DNA of 64,000 bases from Saccopteryx bilineata (taxonomy: Eukaryota > Chordata > Mammalia > Chiroptera > Emballonuridae). Made by a program: the position numbers and the translations under genes. The number at the start of each line of letters is the position of its first letter. The first letter of the stretch is position 1. Below the pieces are notes generated by a model. The model was given only the letters and a program-made list of their open reading frames with translations. It did no database searches and had not been told where the DNA came from. This document shows, in pieces, positions 35,308-46,280 of this stretch. The stretch is taken from the NCBI RefSeq assembly GCF_036850765.1, contig NC_089493.1, forward strand, positions 193,706,706 to 193,770,705, written 5' to 3'.

Positions 35308-36031
35308 TAAGGTGACCAATCATCTTCCTTTAGGGGACAGTCCTTCTTTTGTAAGTTTCATCCCTCCCTTGAAAAGAGTCATCCTACATGTCCTCCTTTT
35401 TGATATCGGAAGACTAATCTGTAAATGTCCGTATTCGATCAATGCAGAGTCCATCTATTGTGTGTGATGTGACGTATTTGTATTTGACATGACGATTTGT
35501 CAAGGATCAGTACAGTGCGGGAGAGACACGATTATGAAATGCATGCGCTCCGCAGGGGAGACCTTGAGAGAGCTGGTGATATACCGAGCGGGGAAATGGC
35601 TTTGTGAACTTCTTACTGAAACACGACGTGGTCTACGACATTGTACACTCACAATCATGTCTTTCTCACTGAATATTCAATCATAGCCAGATAAGCACAA
35701 TTCATGTAAAATTCAATATGAAGAATATTTCTTGTTCAGATATTTCCAATATATTGTTACAAGATGATACATTGACAAAAAAATACTCATTCAGTAGAAA
35801 AGTACTCATTTAGATAATATGATCTAATATATCTAATATTATACTTTTTTCTTACAATTATTAATAGGCATGTAAGCATAATTATAATATATTACAAATG
35901 TTTTTATTATGCACTTATCATATTATAGTGTATTATTGTTGCAATTAATAAAATGTTTCTTTTATTTACGATATTGTTTTCATCAGTTGATTTTTGTCCT
36001 CCTTTTCATTGTAAAAATGTTGGTCACCTTA
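35308..36031. mobile_element. hAT-like non-autonomous DNA transposon, 724 bp
   Basis: The termini are inverted: 'taaggtgaccaa' on the left and 'ttggtcacctta' on the right. They are flanked by a 7-bp direct duplication 'cctgtgc' (35301-35307 and 36032-36038), or 8 bp with one mismatch. Sub-terminal 'cctcctttt' strings occur near both ends. The interior is AT-rich, especially the right half, and holds only a short 65-residue frame (35489-35686) without a recognisable DDE/RNase-H motif. Orientation cannot be set. The family resembles mammalian elements with 'ggtgacca' ends. Confidence 0.75.
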
Positions 36032-36466
36032 CCTGTGCGGAAGCCCCCGCCCCAGCCCGAGGGCCGGGATGCATCTCCACTGTCCACCCCTCCTGACGCC
36101 GGGGACCGAGCAGGGCTGGCTTCAGAGGGAGCCGAGCTGCAGGGAGGGCTGAGCCTTGCCCCAGCCGGACACTGCTTTCTCATCAACCTTCCTGGGCTCT
36201 TTGGTTGGTCGTAAATGACAGAAACCCCAAGTCAAACTCATTAAATGAGGGAAGATGGTCACTCTAATTTTACTTCTCTGATTTTGAGAGTTCTTTTTTT
36301 TTATTTCTAAACTTACCTGAGTCCTTTCTACTTTGAGGGAGGACGATTGGGCCTGAGGGTGGCTCCTTCAACCAAGTGTCCGCTTCGAGACGGGAGGTGT
36401 TTTGCACCTTCTTGTACCCTCCCCAGGATATTTTCATCATCCTGAACAGAAATCCTGTAGGTATTA

Positions 36467-36680
36467 CTGTGTTTTTTGCTCCATAAGACGCCCTGACCAT
36501 AAGACACACCTAGGGTTTTAAGGAGGAAAATAAGAAAAAAAAAAATATTCTGAACCAAATGGTGTGTTAAACTATCTAATAAAATACTGTATTTTTCGCT
36601 CCATAAGATACACGGGCATTTTCCCCTCCACTTTTTTTTTGGGGGGGGGGGAAGTGCGACTTATGGAGCGGAAAATACGG
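36467..36680. mobile_element. TA-flanked MITE with 'gctccataag' inverted ends
   Basis: TA dinucleotides flank the element (36465-36466 and 36681-36682). The left end reads 'ctgtgttttttgctccataag' minus its last base and the right end 'cttatggagcggaaaatac', which are inverted copies. A third inward copy of the end lies at about 36588-36610, so the right ~95 bases alone form a near-complete hairpin around a T/G-rich loop. The structure fits a Tc1/mariner-type MITE; no transposase remains. Confidence 0.8.
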
Positions 36681-36689
36681 TAAATGGTC

Positions 36690-37000
36690 ACTCCCCACCC
36701 CCTCCCACCAGTCCGGGCAACCATTAACCTGCTTGCTATCTTTAGAATTATACAATATGTAGCCTGTCGTGACTGGCTTTTCACACAATATGCTTTCAAG
36801 GTTCATCCATGTTATACTTCATTCCTTTTGATGGCTGAATAACGTTCCTAATATCATAGGGACATATATGTGGCTTATTGATTTGTTAATAGAGGGACAT
36901 TTGGGTTAACCGCATGATTTTAAACAAACATTTCCTCAGAGGAATTTTGCAAGCATCATACGTTATTGCACGCGTGTGAATTGCTCTCTCTGGAAGATGT
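36690..37000 (-). repeat. L1 3' UTR fragment (antisense)
   Basis: 'aaggttcatccatgttatac', 'ttccttttgatggctgaata', 'acatatatgtggcttattga' and 'agagggacatttgggttaac' follow the antisense order of old L1 3' UTRs ('ggctgaataatattcc ... ggacatttgggttg'). Confidence 0.65.
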
Positions 37001-37589
37001 GTTCACATATCTCAGGGTGGCTTACCTGAGAACAATTATTAATAGTTCTACAGGTGCTTCTTGACATTTTTTTTTTTCAAATGAGAAGGGAAATATCGTC
37101 AGATATGTGGTGACGGTTAAGGGGAACTTTGAAAGGAGGATTTGACCAAGACTCCAGCAGAATAGAAGACCCCACCGTATTTCAGGATTCTGTGCAGTAA
37201 TTCATATTTCTGCATGAGCAGACGGGCCTGGAGCTGCTGAATTCCAGGACAAAGATTGATCTGGTGCCTTCCCACTGCGGTCTGTAATTCAGGTGCTGGG
37301 AAGAAAGCCCTGTTACATTGCAGGGGGCAAAAAGAAGGCAGGGAAGAGCAAGAGAGGCTACACAGGGGCTACGGCTTTGATAAAGACAAGAAGGCCACCA
37401 GGAAAACAAAACAAAGGAGGGGGACAAGCATTTGGGGCAGAAGGATAAGCATCTGGGGTGGCTTAGAGGTGTGAGAGAGCAGAGCCCACTGGAGGGATGA
37501 CATGCAGATCATTCCCTCAGACGCTGCAATCAGCCAAATGACAGTATTAGCCTAGAATGATTTTTATGACAACAGACAAAGCAGCCCAA

Positions 37590-37765
37590 CATGCATCAGG
37601 TGGCCTTGCATAAACCGGAATGTTTGTACAGTGGGCAACGGGGAACAATTGGGAACAATGGAAGGAGGGATATAAAAAAACAATGGGATGGCTGCGAAAT
37701 GGAATACTATACAGCTGTTTAAAAGGACGGCAGCTATCAGAGGACCCACACAGGCCAGATGGGAA
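37590..37765 (+). repeat. Old L1 fragment (sense)
   Basis: 'gcgaaatggaatactataca' followed by 'gctgtttaaaaggacggcag' matches the L1 phrase 'acaatggaatactatgcagc'. The copy is degraded. Confidence 0.5.
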
Positions 37766-38055
37766 AATGCCCAAGGTAACAGTGTTAGAGGGGAAACCGG
37801 GCTATAGAAAGAGCAGAATGGTGGGAGGCCACAGAACATGCACGCACAGGAAGACGCCACATGTGCTTAACACGAGCAGGGAGCTCTGTAGGTGAATGAA
37901 GGGGATGCCCAGGCTGCCGGTCTTTCCAACTGATAACCAGAGGAGCAAACACGTTCCTGGAGGTGGGAGGGGCCTCGGTTGCGCTGGGGGAGGGGCCGCC
38001 AAAGGAGGGGCTAGCTTTACCTGCAAGGTTTTAAGTTTTAAAAGAGAACTGTCTT

Positions 38056-38421
38056 GGCCCTGGCCGATTGGCTCAGCGGTAGAGCGTTGACCTGGTGTGC
38101 GAGGGACCTGGTTCAATTCCCGGCCAGGGCACATAGGAGAAGTGCCCATTTGCTTCTCCACCCCCCTCCCTCCTTCCTCTCTGTCTCTCTCTTCCCCTCC
38201 CGCAGCCAAGGCTCCATTGGAGCAAAGATGGCCTGGGCGCTGGGGATGGCTCCTTGGCCTCTGCCCCAGGCGCTAGGGTGGCTCTGGTCGCGGCAGGGTG
38301 ACGCCCCGGAGGGGTGGAGCATCACCCCCTGGTGGGCAGAGCTTTGCCCCTGGTGGGCGTGCCGGGTGGATCCCGGTCGGTCTCCCCGTTTCCAGCTTTG
38401 GAAAAATACAAAAAAAAAAAA
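38056..38421 (+). mobile_element. tRNA-derived bat SINE, first family, full length with internal duplication
   Basis: Head 'gccctggccgattggctcag', B-box 'ggttcaattcc', body and A tail are complete. Perfect 16-bp duplications 'aaaagagaactgtctt' lie at 38040-38055 and 38422-38437. The 'ccctggtgggc' module occurs twice (38326-38336 and 38347-38357), separated by 'agagctttgc', and the 3' part before the tail is shortened. High CpG content groups it with the 16.6-kb copy. Confidence 0.94.
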
Positions 38422-38578
38422 AAAAGAGAACTGTCTTCATTTCTAATAATAATTTTAAAACTTTTTAAAAGAGGAAAAGCATAGGTTTCTCTGATCAGAC
38501 ACACTGGTGCGCGGGTCCTGGGTCTGTCTGTCGCTGACATGCTGTGTGGCTCTGGCCACAGTGGTAGCTGAGTAACGC

Positions 38579-38588
38579 CCCCCCCCCC
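38579..38588. repeat. Poly-C tract
   Basis: A run of about eleven C lies at the left border of the LTR-like repeat. Confidence 0.6.
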
Positions 38589-39036
38589 GAATGTCCACGT
38601 CCTAATCCCTGGGGCCTGTGAATGGTGGCAGAGGGGACTTCACAGACGTGGTTAAATTCGGGATCTTGGGATGGGGACGATTATCCTGGATTGTCAGTGT
38701 GGGTCCCAAATGGAACCACAAGGGTCCTTATAAGAAGGAGACGGAGGGAGGTGTGACCGTGGAGGAGGCAGGTGACAATCACCAGGGAAACTGGTGGGAA
38801 AGACAATGTGCGATGGGCTCGGGCGGTGAGGATCACGTCCAGGAACTGGAAAGAGCCAGGAAATGAATTCTCTGGACCCTTCTGAGGGGTCATGGCCTGG
38901 CTGGTACCTTGATTTTGGCCGAGAGAAATCCTCCGCAGACTTCCGACCCCTAGAACTGCAAGAGGAAAGAAAAGAAGTGCATTGTTTTTATGTCACAACA
39001 TTTGGGGGTCATCTGCTAGAGCAGCAGTGGGGAAGA
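38588..39036 (+). mobile_element. Ancient LTR-like interspersed repeat
   Basis: 'gtccacgtcctaatccctgg', 'gggacttcacagacgtggtt', 'ggggacgattatcctggatt', 'acaagggtccttataag' and 'cttgattttggccgagag' follow a familiar mammalian repeat ('cctaatccccggaacc ... attatcctggatta ... gggtccttataaga ... cttgattttagcccag'). I recall it as an LTR-class repeat but cannot name the subfamily. Confidence 0.6.
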
Positions 39037-40369
39037 TAACAGGGCAGGTTACTCCACTTCCCTGAGCGCCCTGCCACCCCCATCTCCACCCCCCGTTCAC
39101 TCACCCGTAAACCAGGGTGGCTCCAAAGGACTTCCCAGATTGCTGTGAGGCTCAGAACGCGGCCATTTGTTCGGCCGTTCGTGGGGACAGCCTTGCAGCA
39201 GGTAGGTGTGGAGTCTGCTGTCCCTCCCTGGCCACCGTCCGCCTCCAAGGCCTTGAGGAGGGAGGTGTCTTCTATACAAAGTCAAGGCCACCCAAGCCCA
39301 TGCTCTCAATGTCGGCGCTATCCTCCCCCCCCCCCTCCCGGGACAGAGCCTGGCCCATGGCCGGTGCCCAGGACACTGTCCTGGTAAGAAGGGCGTGACT
39401 GTTTCTTGCACCCGGGCTGAGAGTCCCGGGAGCAATAGTGCAAGAGAGGCTCCGTGGCGAGCCGGCTCTCTCCCCAGGCCTGGTTCCACCACCTGGCACG
39501 CGCCTCGTGCATTTCCAGGACGGCCCATTCTGCTGCAGAACGTTTGGAATCAGCGTAATCCTGGCGTCCAATGTCACGGTTGGCTGATCTTGACCAGGTT
39601 GGAAGATCATCGTTGCCTGGCGCAGTAAGAAACTCGATTCCTGCACTCGGGGAGTTCCATCTGCCTTGGGAGCGAAGAGCCCCGAACTCCAAGAATGCAG
39701 TGCATGTCACTCCCATGGCCTCTCGGCTGCCGATGGGATGTATCGCTCCTATTAAACAGAGAAGAAACCCCCCCCCCCGCCCGGGCCCCCGCCGCTGCCC
39801 TGCTCCTGAGTTTGGAGATCCAAGTATCACTGAGAGGTAGAGAAGGTCCCAGGAGGGCCTCTGCAAAGTCCATAGTTTATTGCTTCTGTCACAAAGAAGG
39901 CAGAGGCAAAGCCATCCCCCCTGCCCCTGCCCCCAGTCGTGTCACAACCTCCCAGCATCCAGAGGTCTGGGCTCTGGGGGGGGGGAGGGAAACAATGGCT
40001 TGGAGACATCCCAGCCATGAGCTCAGGCAGGAAACCAGCACCTCCTGTCAGAATCGGTCTGCCGTGAGCTCGGGCTGTTTGGCAACCAGGCACCTGTGGT
40101 TTATCAGCGAAAGCCTTCACGGTAGGCAGGGGACAGCCTGGCTCAGCGACCCTGCAGATAGGGGGGGGCGATTCTTGCTCTGCTCCGGGGCCCTTCACTT
40201 GAAGAACCTTCCTCTCTTCTGGGCAAGTTCTCTTTGGGCCAGTCTTCGTGTAGATTTGTGATGATTCAGGTTAGGCATGAGTGACCTGTGTTAAAGAAAC
40301 TAGGATGGGTGGTGGGAGTGGTGATGGTTTAGAAGAGAAAGACGGTGAGCCAGCAAGTTCGGGGCTTAC

Positions 40370-40470
40370 AGCAGGGACTCGGGCAGGTATTTGCATACTC
40401 ATGCTCATAGCAGCGATATTCACAGTAACCAAAGGGTGGAATCAACCCAAATGTCAATCAAATAGGTGAG
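40370..40470 (+). repeat. L1 fragment (sense)
   Basis: 'ctcatgctcatagcagcgat', 'attcacagtaaccaaagg' and 'gtggaatcaacccaaatgtc' closely follow the L1 ORF2 phrase 'catgttcatagcagcattattcac ... ccaaaaggtggaaacaacccaaatg'. Confidence 0.75.
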
Positions 40471-41208
40471 CCTGCCCCAACCTCTGTCCCCAGCTCAGAT
40501 CTCTCTCATGAACTTCAAACTCTTCTGTCCAGATGCCTCCAGACCCCCCAGGCTGGATGTCTAAGACCCACTTCAAATTCAACCCGCCCAAAATAGGACC
40601 CTGATCTCCTTCTCACACACCTTCTCTGCTCACAGTCTTGCCCGTTTCTCCAGGGGCCCTGGGTGTCCGGCAAACAACACCCTGAAGGTGTGTGTGGCAT
40701 GGCTTTCCCCCCACTCGCTCCCCATCCTGCAAATCCTGTTGGCTCGGTCTTCGGACTGCATCTAGATACTGACCACGCTCACTAGTCCCACCTGATACAA
40801 GCCGCCTTCATGGCTCGTCTGGCTGTCTGCAGTAGCCTCCTGTCTCCCTGCCTCCGCTCTTGATCTCCTGTGTGGTCTGTTCTCAACGGCAGAGTGACCC
40901 AATCCAGACAAGGCAGATCCTGTCCTTCCTCAGCTCAAACCACTCCAAAGGCTCCCATCTCTCCGGGAGTAAAGCCAACGAACTTGCCCAACACCTCCCC
41001 AGCTCACCACCTCTCTGGCCTCATCTCCTCGCGCTCTGTCCTTGGCCAGCCCCTCTCCAGCGGCGTGCTCCCATCTGCCAGTCTCTGCGTGATCCCGCCT
41101 CAGGGCCTTCGCCAGAGCTGCCCTTCTGCCCAGCCACCTAACCCTTCTCTCACCTAGTAGAAGACCACCACTGCTGTCCCCTTCTCAATGAAACCTGTGC
41201 TGACGATA

Positions 41209-41800
41209 CAGTGTGTCCGTAAAGTCCTGGTGCACTTTTGACCGGTCACAGGAAAGCAACAAAAGGCGATAGAAATGTGAAATCTGCACCGAATAAAAGA
41301 AAAACCCTCCCAGTTTCTGTAGGATGATGTGGTAGCATGTGCGCATGCGCAGATGATGACGTCACACCATGTATACAGCAGAGCAGCCCATGCCAGTCAA
41401 GGATGTGGACGGTACAGAGGAAAGTTCAGTGTGTTCTGTGGCTCACTAAATTCGAATCCGTGACCAAAATGCAACATGAATATCGGCGTGTTTATAACGA
41501 AGCGCCACCACATAGGAATAACATTACTCGGTGGGATAAGCAGTTGAAGGAAACCGGCAGTTTGGTGGAGAAACCCCGTTCTGGTAGGCCATCAGTCAGT
41601 GATGAGTCTGTAGACACTATATGGGATAGCTACCTAAGGAGCCCTAAAAAATCTGTGTGTGAGCCCACATCGAACTGCACTGAATAGGTATGAAACTGGG
41701 AGAGTTTTTCTTTTATTTGGTGCAGATTTCACATTTCTATCATCTTTTGTTGCTTTCCTGTGACTGGTCAAAAGTGTACCATGACTTTACGGACACACTA
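41209..41800 (+). mobile_element. Mariner-type DNA transposon, internally deleted, long inverted repeats
   Basis: TA duplications (41207-41208, 41801-41802) flank a 592-bp element. Its ends are inverted repeats of about 109 bases (41209-41317 and 41692-41800), starting 'cagtgtgtccgtaaag' and ending 'ctttacggacacacta'. By eye they differ at about eight sites, mostly transitions. The centre carries the start of a transposase gene, so the element is an internal-deletion derivative that depended on a relative for movement. Confidence 0.92.
41337..41687 (+). pseudogene. Mariner transposase N-terminal fragment
   Basis: An uninterrupted frame of 116 codons lies between the inverted repeats. From about residue 38 it shows the mariner DNA-binding region: a first helix-turn-helix (FESVTKMQHEYRRVYNEAP), a 'NNITRWDKQLKETGSL' segment, then the linker 'EKPRSGRPSVSDE' with the GRP motif typical of mariner and Tc1 transposases, followed by 'YLRSPKKSV', the start of the second helix-turn-helix. 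The frame ends at residue 116 as the right inverted repeat begins. The whole DDE catalytic domain is absent (family members are about 340 residues), so it cannot cut DNA. The true start may be the ATG at 41400 or 41403, because the first ~20 residues lack family similarity. It might still bind the terminal repeats if expressed; that is speculation. Confidence 0.8.
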
Positions 41801-41937
41801 TATTATTTACAGTTGTAACCCTCTGCCACTCTAATCCCCGTAGAAGAGAATCAAGACGTGACCATGGGTGTTTATCTTAGCACCTGTGACAAGCTGCAGT
41901 CATTACAGGAACACATCTGTGCTCATGGGCTATTATA

Positions 41938-42010
41938 CTGCTCACAAAAATTAGGGGATATTTCAACATGAATATGAAGTGATAAAAGATCCCCTAATTT
42001 TTGTGAGCAG
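41938..42010. mobile_element. 73-bp hairpin MITE
   Basis: The ends 'ctgctcacaaaaattagggg' and 'cccctaatttttgtgagcag' are perfect 20-base inverted copies, extended by 'at'/'at' pairs, around a 29-31-base loop. A TA lies just before it; the right flank reads 'ttta'. The form is that of a tiny Tc1/mariner-derived MITE such as MADE1. The transcript of either strand would fold into a pre-microRNA-like stem. Confidence 0.85.
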
Positions 42011-42234
42011 TTTATTTTTTATCTGCTCCCCCTCCTCCCCAAGGATGGGGAGCATCACTGTTCCCGGCGTGCCTCTAACGGTGTTTGGACATGGGAGGCA
42101 TTCTTTACTTCTTGAATAAACAAATGAATATGGTTAAGCCTATAAACAAACTCACCAGTCTTTAACTTTCTGTTTCTGTGGTCCTTCCTGCCCAGAAAGT
42201 CCTTCTCAGCTCATGAGTACTGACCACTTGGACG

Positions 42235-42420
42235 GGAGCAGCATTGCTCCATATGTCCTCCTGGATTAGGGCTGTATTTTGTACACAGGGTATTTTAACC
42301 TGTTTTAGAATCCATTTGCTGTAGGGTGTGAGGTAGGGGAATGGTCATTTTAAATCCACGGTGTGTCTGTTTCCCAGCCTCTTTCATTTCTTTGCCTGTG
42401 TAGATGCATTTTGGACATTA
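42235..42420 (-). repeat. Old L1 fragment (antisense)
   Basis: 'tgctgtagggtgtgaggtag' followed by 'gggaatggtcattttaaatc' resembles the antisense L1 ORF2 phrase 'tgtatggtgtgaggtaggggtccaatttcattc'. The assignment is weak. Confidence 0.4.
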
Positions 42421-43105
42421 CCGAGCATTTCCAAAGCTTGGCCTCTCTACCTGGTCCTTCAAAGTCTGCAAGCCGTGGTCCCCCATTGCCGCCCTCTTTT
42501 GATCCCTCAGGCTGTCCCAAAGGTACCTCCTTTCCTGGAAAAACAGGGGGGAAACCCCCCCTTACCTTATAGAGCCAAAAACCTAAAGATGTGATTAATT
42601 AAGGGCCACCTATGACGCCCTTGATCAGTGTGTCGCTAACATGGTACATATGGACTTTTCTGCTATTCCTGTTCTGAAGTCTTCTGTCCCAGGTCTTTCA
42701 GATTCACTGCCTTCCGTCCACACAAGACCTCTGTGCGTCTGGAAGATTTTAATGAAGGTGCTCAGGATGCAGAAGGAGATTTCATCTAGCACCAACCACA
42801 TCTGAAAAAATGAATGCTTTGTGTCTCCATTCTTAGAAACTCTACCTCCATTTCTGGCTCCTCTCCACCTCCACCCCCGCAGCCTCCGTCACCCCCACAT
42901 TCCTGTGCGTGCCTACGGTAAAGTGGTCAGGATTTGCATGAGAACCTTGCAATGAAATGTTTTATTTCTTTAAGAAAAGCTGCTTACTATTTCTTAAGAG
43001 GAATACTTATACCAACTGTTAATGCGTTCTGTGGTTGTTGGGTTTTTTTCTGTCCCACAACAATTATAAAAATAATACTCTAAGTGTGCCTATGATTATG
43101 GAAAT

Positions 43106-43210
43106 TAAGAAAGAAAGAGAGAGAGGGAGAGAGAGAAGGGAGGGAGGGAGGGAGGAAGGGAGGAAGGAAGGAAGGAAGGAAGGAAGGAAGGAAGGAAGGA
43201 AGGAAGGAAA
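43106..43210. repeat. (GGAA)n / (GA)n microsatellite
   Basis: A GA-rich start passes into (GGGA)n and then a nearly pure (GGAA)n array of about a dozen units. (GGAA)n arrays can bind ETS-family factors; no such activity is shown here. Confidence 0.95.
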
Positions 43211-44605
43211 ACTATTTCCCATCATAGAAGGGTGAAGAAAATGCAAGGCTGAGACCAGACACCTTAGAGTGGGGTGGCCTTGGGCACCTCATCTGATCGC
43301 TTTAGATCTCCGTCTTCTAACCTGAGAGGCCCAACCCAGTGGCGATGGTTCTGGGCTGGATCTAAGCAAGCAGAGGCCCTGAGACCCTGTCGAGTTATTG
43401 AACCAGCCGTCAGCTCCTTGGTGGTTGACAAGCGCCACTCTGACATTACCGGAAGCATAGAGACCAAATTGCCCCGGAGTTATACGTCAGAAGTTTGTCT
43501 GCGACGGACTCTAATGTTTGACTGACTGTTCCTTCCTTTCCCTAAACATTCACGGAGCGCCCGCCCTACCCCACTGTTCTGCTCTCTAAAGGTGTCCCCC
43601 TAGCGTCTGGGTCTCCCTTCCATTCTTCCTAGAAGCCCAGCTGCGTCCAGGTATCCATGGGATCCCGTGCAGGCAGGCAAATCCAGGGGAGCCGAGTCCG
43701 CCCCTGTCCTTGGGGCGGAGGCTCACAGGTTCAGAATGACACCACGTCCCTTACCAGAGACTGGGAAGGGCACGGTCACCTGACCCAGCTCAGGCTTGTG
43801 AGCTGAGTCTGTTAAGGCCCCAGGTGGGGAAAACTCTTCATGCCCCAGACACTCACGGGAGGAAGTGGCCCTCTGTCTTCCTGTGGATGTTGTCACGGCG
43901 CATGTGAGGCCTCGATCTGTTTTGGCCACCTGACCACTGGTCTGAGGACAGGGCCAGCCGTGCCGACGGCACAGCAGAGTGACAGGAGGAGCCCGGGGAC
44001 TCGATGACCTCAATAAAGCCCGTCCTCTGTCGGGTAGGCTGTCCTTGTGGGAGGAATCATGACTGTCCCCCTGGTGTAAGGCAGTTTGGGGACAAGACTG
44101 TTGTCACTTGCAGCTGACCGCATTCTAACCGAAAGGCCTAGAAGACAGTGATTATTTCACGGCCCTTTCCTCACGGGGCTCAACGGTCTCACGGGCGGGG
44201 ATACCAGGTTTGATAGATTTCCACGAACGTGAAACGAGTAATCATGGAGATCCTTTTCCTGCGTCCATTTCCTGGGGGAGAAGGAGGCATCCAAACAGGA
44301 GGTCATAGACAAACATGGTGCTGTCCTCGGAAGAGAGGTGGGTGTGCCGAGTGCGACGAGGACACGGAGAAGGGGCAGTGACCTCCTCTCGGGCATCGTC
44401 GCAGGCCGCCAGCTGAGGCTGGGGTGGGCGGTGAAGGCTGAACAAGAAGGCACAAGGGGTCGAAAGCGGGGAAGGCTTTCCTGATTAGAAGAGCCAGCGT
44501 GCACGGCAGCCTGAGATGCTCCCATCTGACAGCCGTGGGGACACCTGCTGCTTTTCGTGGGGTGGGGTGGCGTGATCGCATGAGAGAAGAGAGGACGGCA
44601 TTGAT

Positions 44606-44730
44606 GTGTTCACGCCTTCATTCCCCGGGCACATTTTTGGGGCATCCAGCATGCGCCCAGCATTGTTGGAGGTGCTGGAGTGAGAGCATTGAGCAAAACG
44701 GATGCCTGCCCTCACAGAGCTTGTAAAGAA
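44606..44730. repeat. L2-type LINE fragment
   Basis: 'ggcatccagcatgcgcccag', 'cattgttggaggtgctgg', 'gagcattgagcaaaacgg' and 'gcctgccctcacagagcttg' follow the L2 phrase '...gtgccaggcactgttctaggtgctgg ... agtgaacaaaacag ... ccctgccctcatggagctt'. Confidence 0.7.
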
Positions 44731-45689
44731 ACATGACCCACATCTCCCCGCCACCCCCAGATTCCCATCCAGTCCAGCACACTCCCCTGGACCTCGCTGC
44801 ACGGGGCCGACACTGTAAAATTATCATGTGGACAGGGCCAGTCTGCAGCACCCACCTCCCTGTCTCCAGCCCCCTCCTTCCTTGCCTGGAGCTCCTTCCC
44901 CGGGGCCCACTCCGCCTCCTCTCACCCGTCCTCCATTCCGAGCCGTGGCTCCCCTGTTACACTCGGCCCCTTCCCTGGGGTTTGAACCCACGTTCAACGC
45001 CGTACACTGCCTTAATGCGGTTCTGTGGCGGATTGTCAGGAGGTCAGCCAGTCGGCGGAGGTCCCATTCTTTGGAAAACCGGAGACCCGGTAGGCAGGAC
45101 CGCTCCGCCTGTTCCCTCTAAGGCTGACATCTACGAGAGCGACGGCCCTCGCTCGGCACTGGTTCCAGCAAACTATGCTCGGAGAATCAGATCACGAGGC
45201 TGTGACCCTTTATGGAGACCTAGCCTTCATTCTCCTTGTGGCCAGGGAGCATGGTGGGCAAAGGACTCTGAGCTCAGACAGATCACCGAGGTTCAAATCC
45301 TCTGTCACCTGTGAACCTCAGCAAACTTCTAACCCTGCGTGAGCACCGGAGTTCTCGGCGGTAATACACACCTGCTGACAGGCCCCTTGGCCAGACCTCG
45401 TATGGAGATGAAAATAACTTGTACGGCCGAAACACAGCGAAGGCTGAATGAACGGCTGTGACAACTTGGGTATGGCCAGAGCCCTCGCAGGTGTGCCCCT
45501 GGGTGTGGGAAGCCCTTCGGCTGGAACGCAGAGGGCTTGGGGTGACCTCGCTAAACTGCTGAAGCACGCTGCCCCCCAAAGTCCTCTCGCCAGCTCAGCC
45601 TTCTTTCATCTTGAAACTTCCTTGGCCAACAGGAAAAACAAAAAGAAAAAAGAAAAAAAAAAAAAAAAACAACAAAAACGTTTTCAATA

Positions 45690-46210
45690 TTGGGGAGAAA
45701 AAGCACCCTCCACCAAACAAAAACTAACCATTCATTAACTCCATTATTGTTATGACAAGCCAATTCGGATTAAAGAGCTAATTACAGTGTCCCGGGCTTG
45801 GCATTACCCATTGTTACGGGCACGGAGCCACGCCCGCTCCCTGGCTTTTTAAGAACCAGCCCGATACAACATTTGGGCACACCTGAATCTATTTTAATTT
45901 CTCAGGCGTAATTAAGCACGGCTCTTAGCGTTCGCCAACTCAAACCAGACAAGCAATTCAGGTTGAAGATAGAGACAGGCTGATAGACTCCTCTTCCAGA
46001 AACCCCTCCTCTCTCTGTGGTCTACCCCCCCCCACCACCGGGGAAGGAGGGGAGGTCTGGGCTGGACCCAACTCCCCCAACAGGGCAGCACATACACAGT
46101 ATATTCTAAGTGAATGCTGGGCACTTAGTCAGCTAATTACGGGCTCAACATAATCCTCAAGAATCAGAGATATAAATTTTCCCACCATTCTTTCCCCCTC
46201 GTAGCCTTTT

Positions 46211-46280
<70 letters not shown>

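Noticed and set aside
41400..41687. Functional transposase gene
   Set aside because: The catalytic DDE domain is entirely missing, so it is listed only as a truncated fragment.
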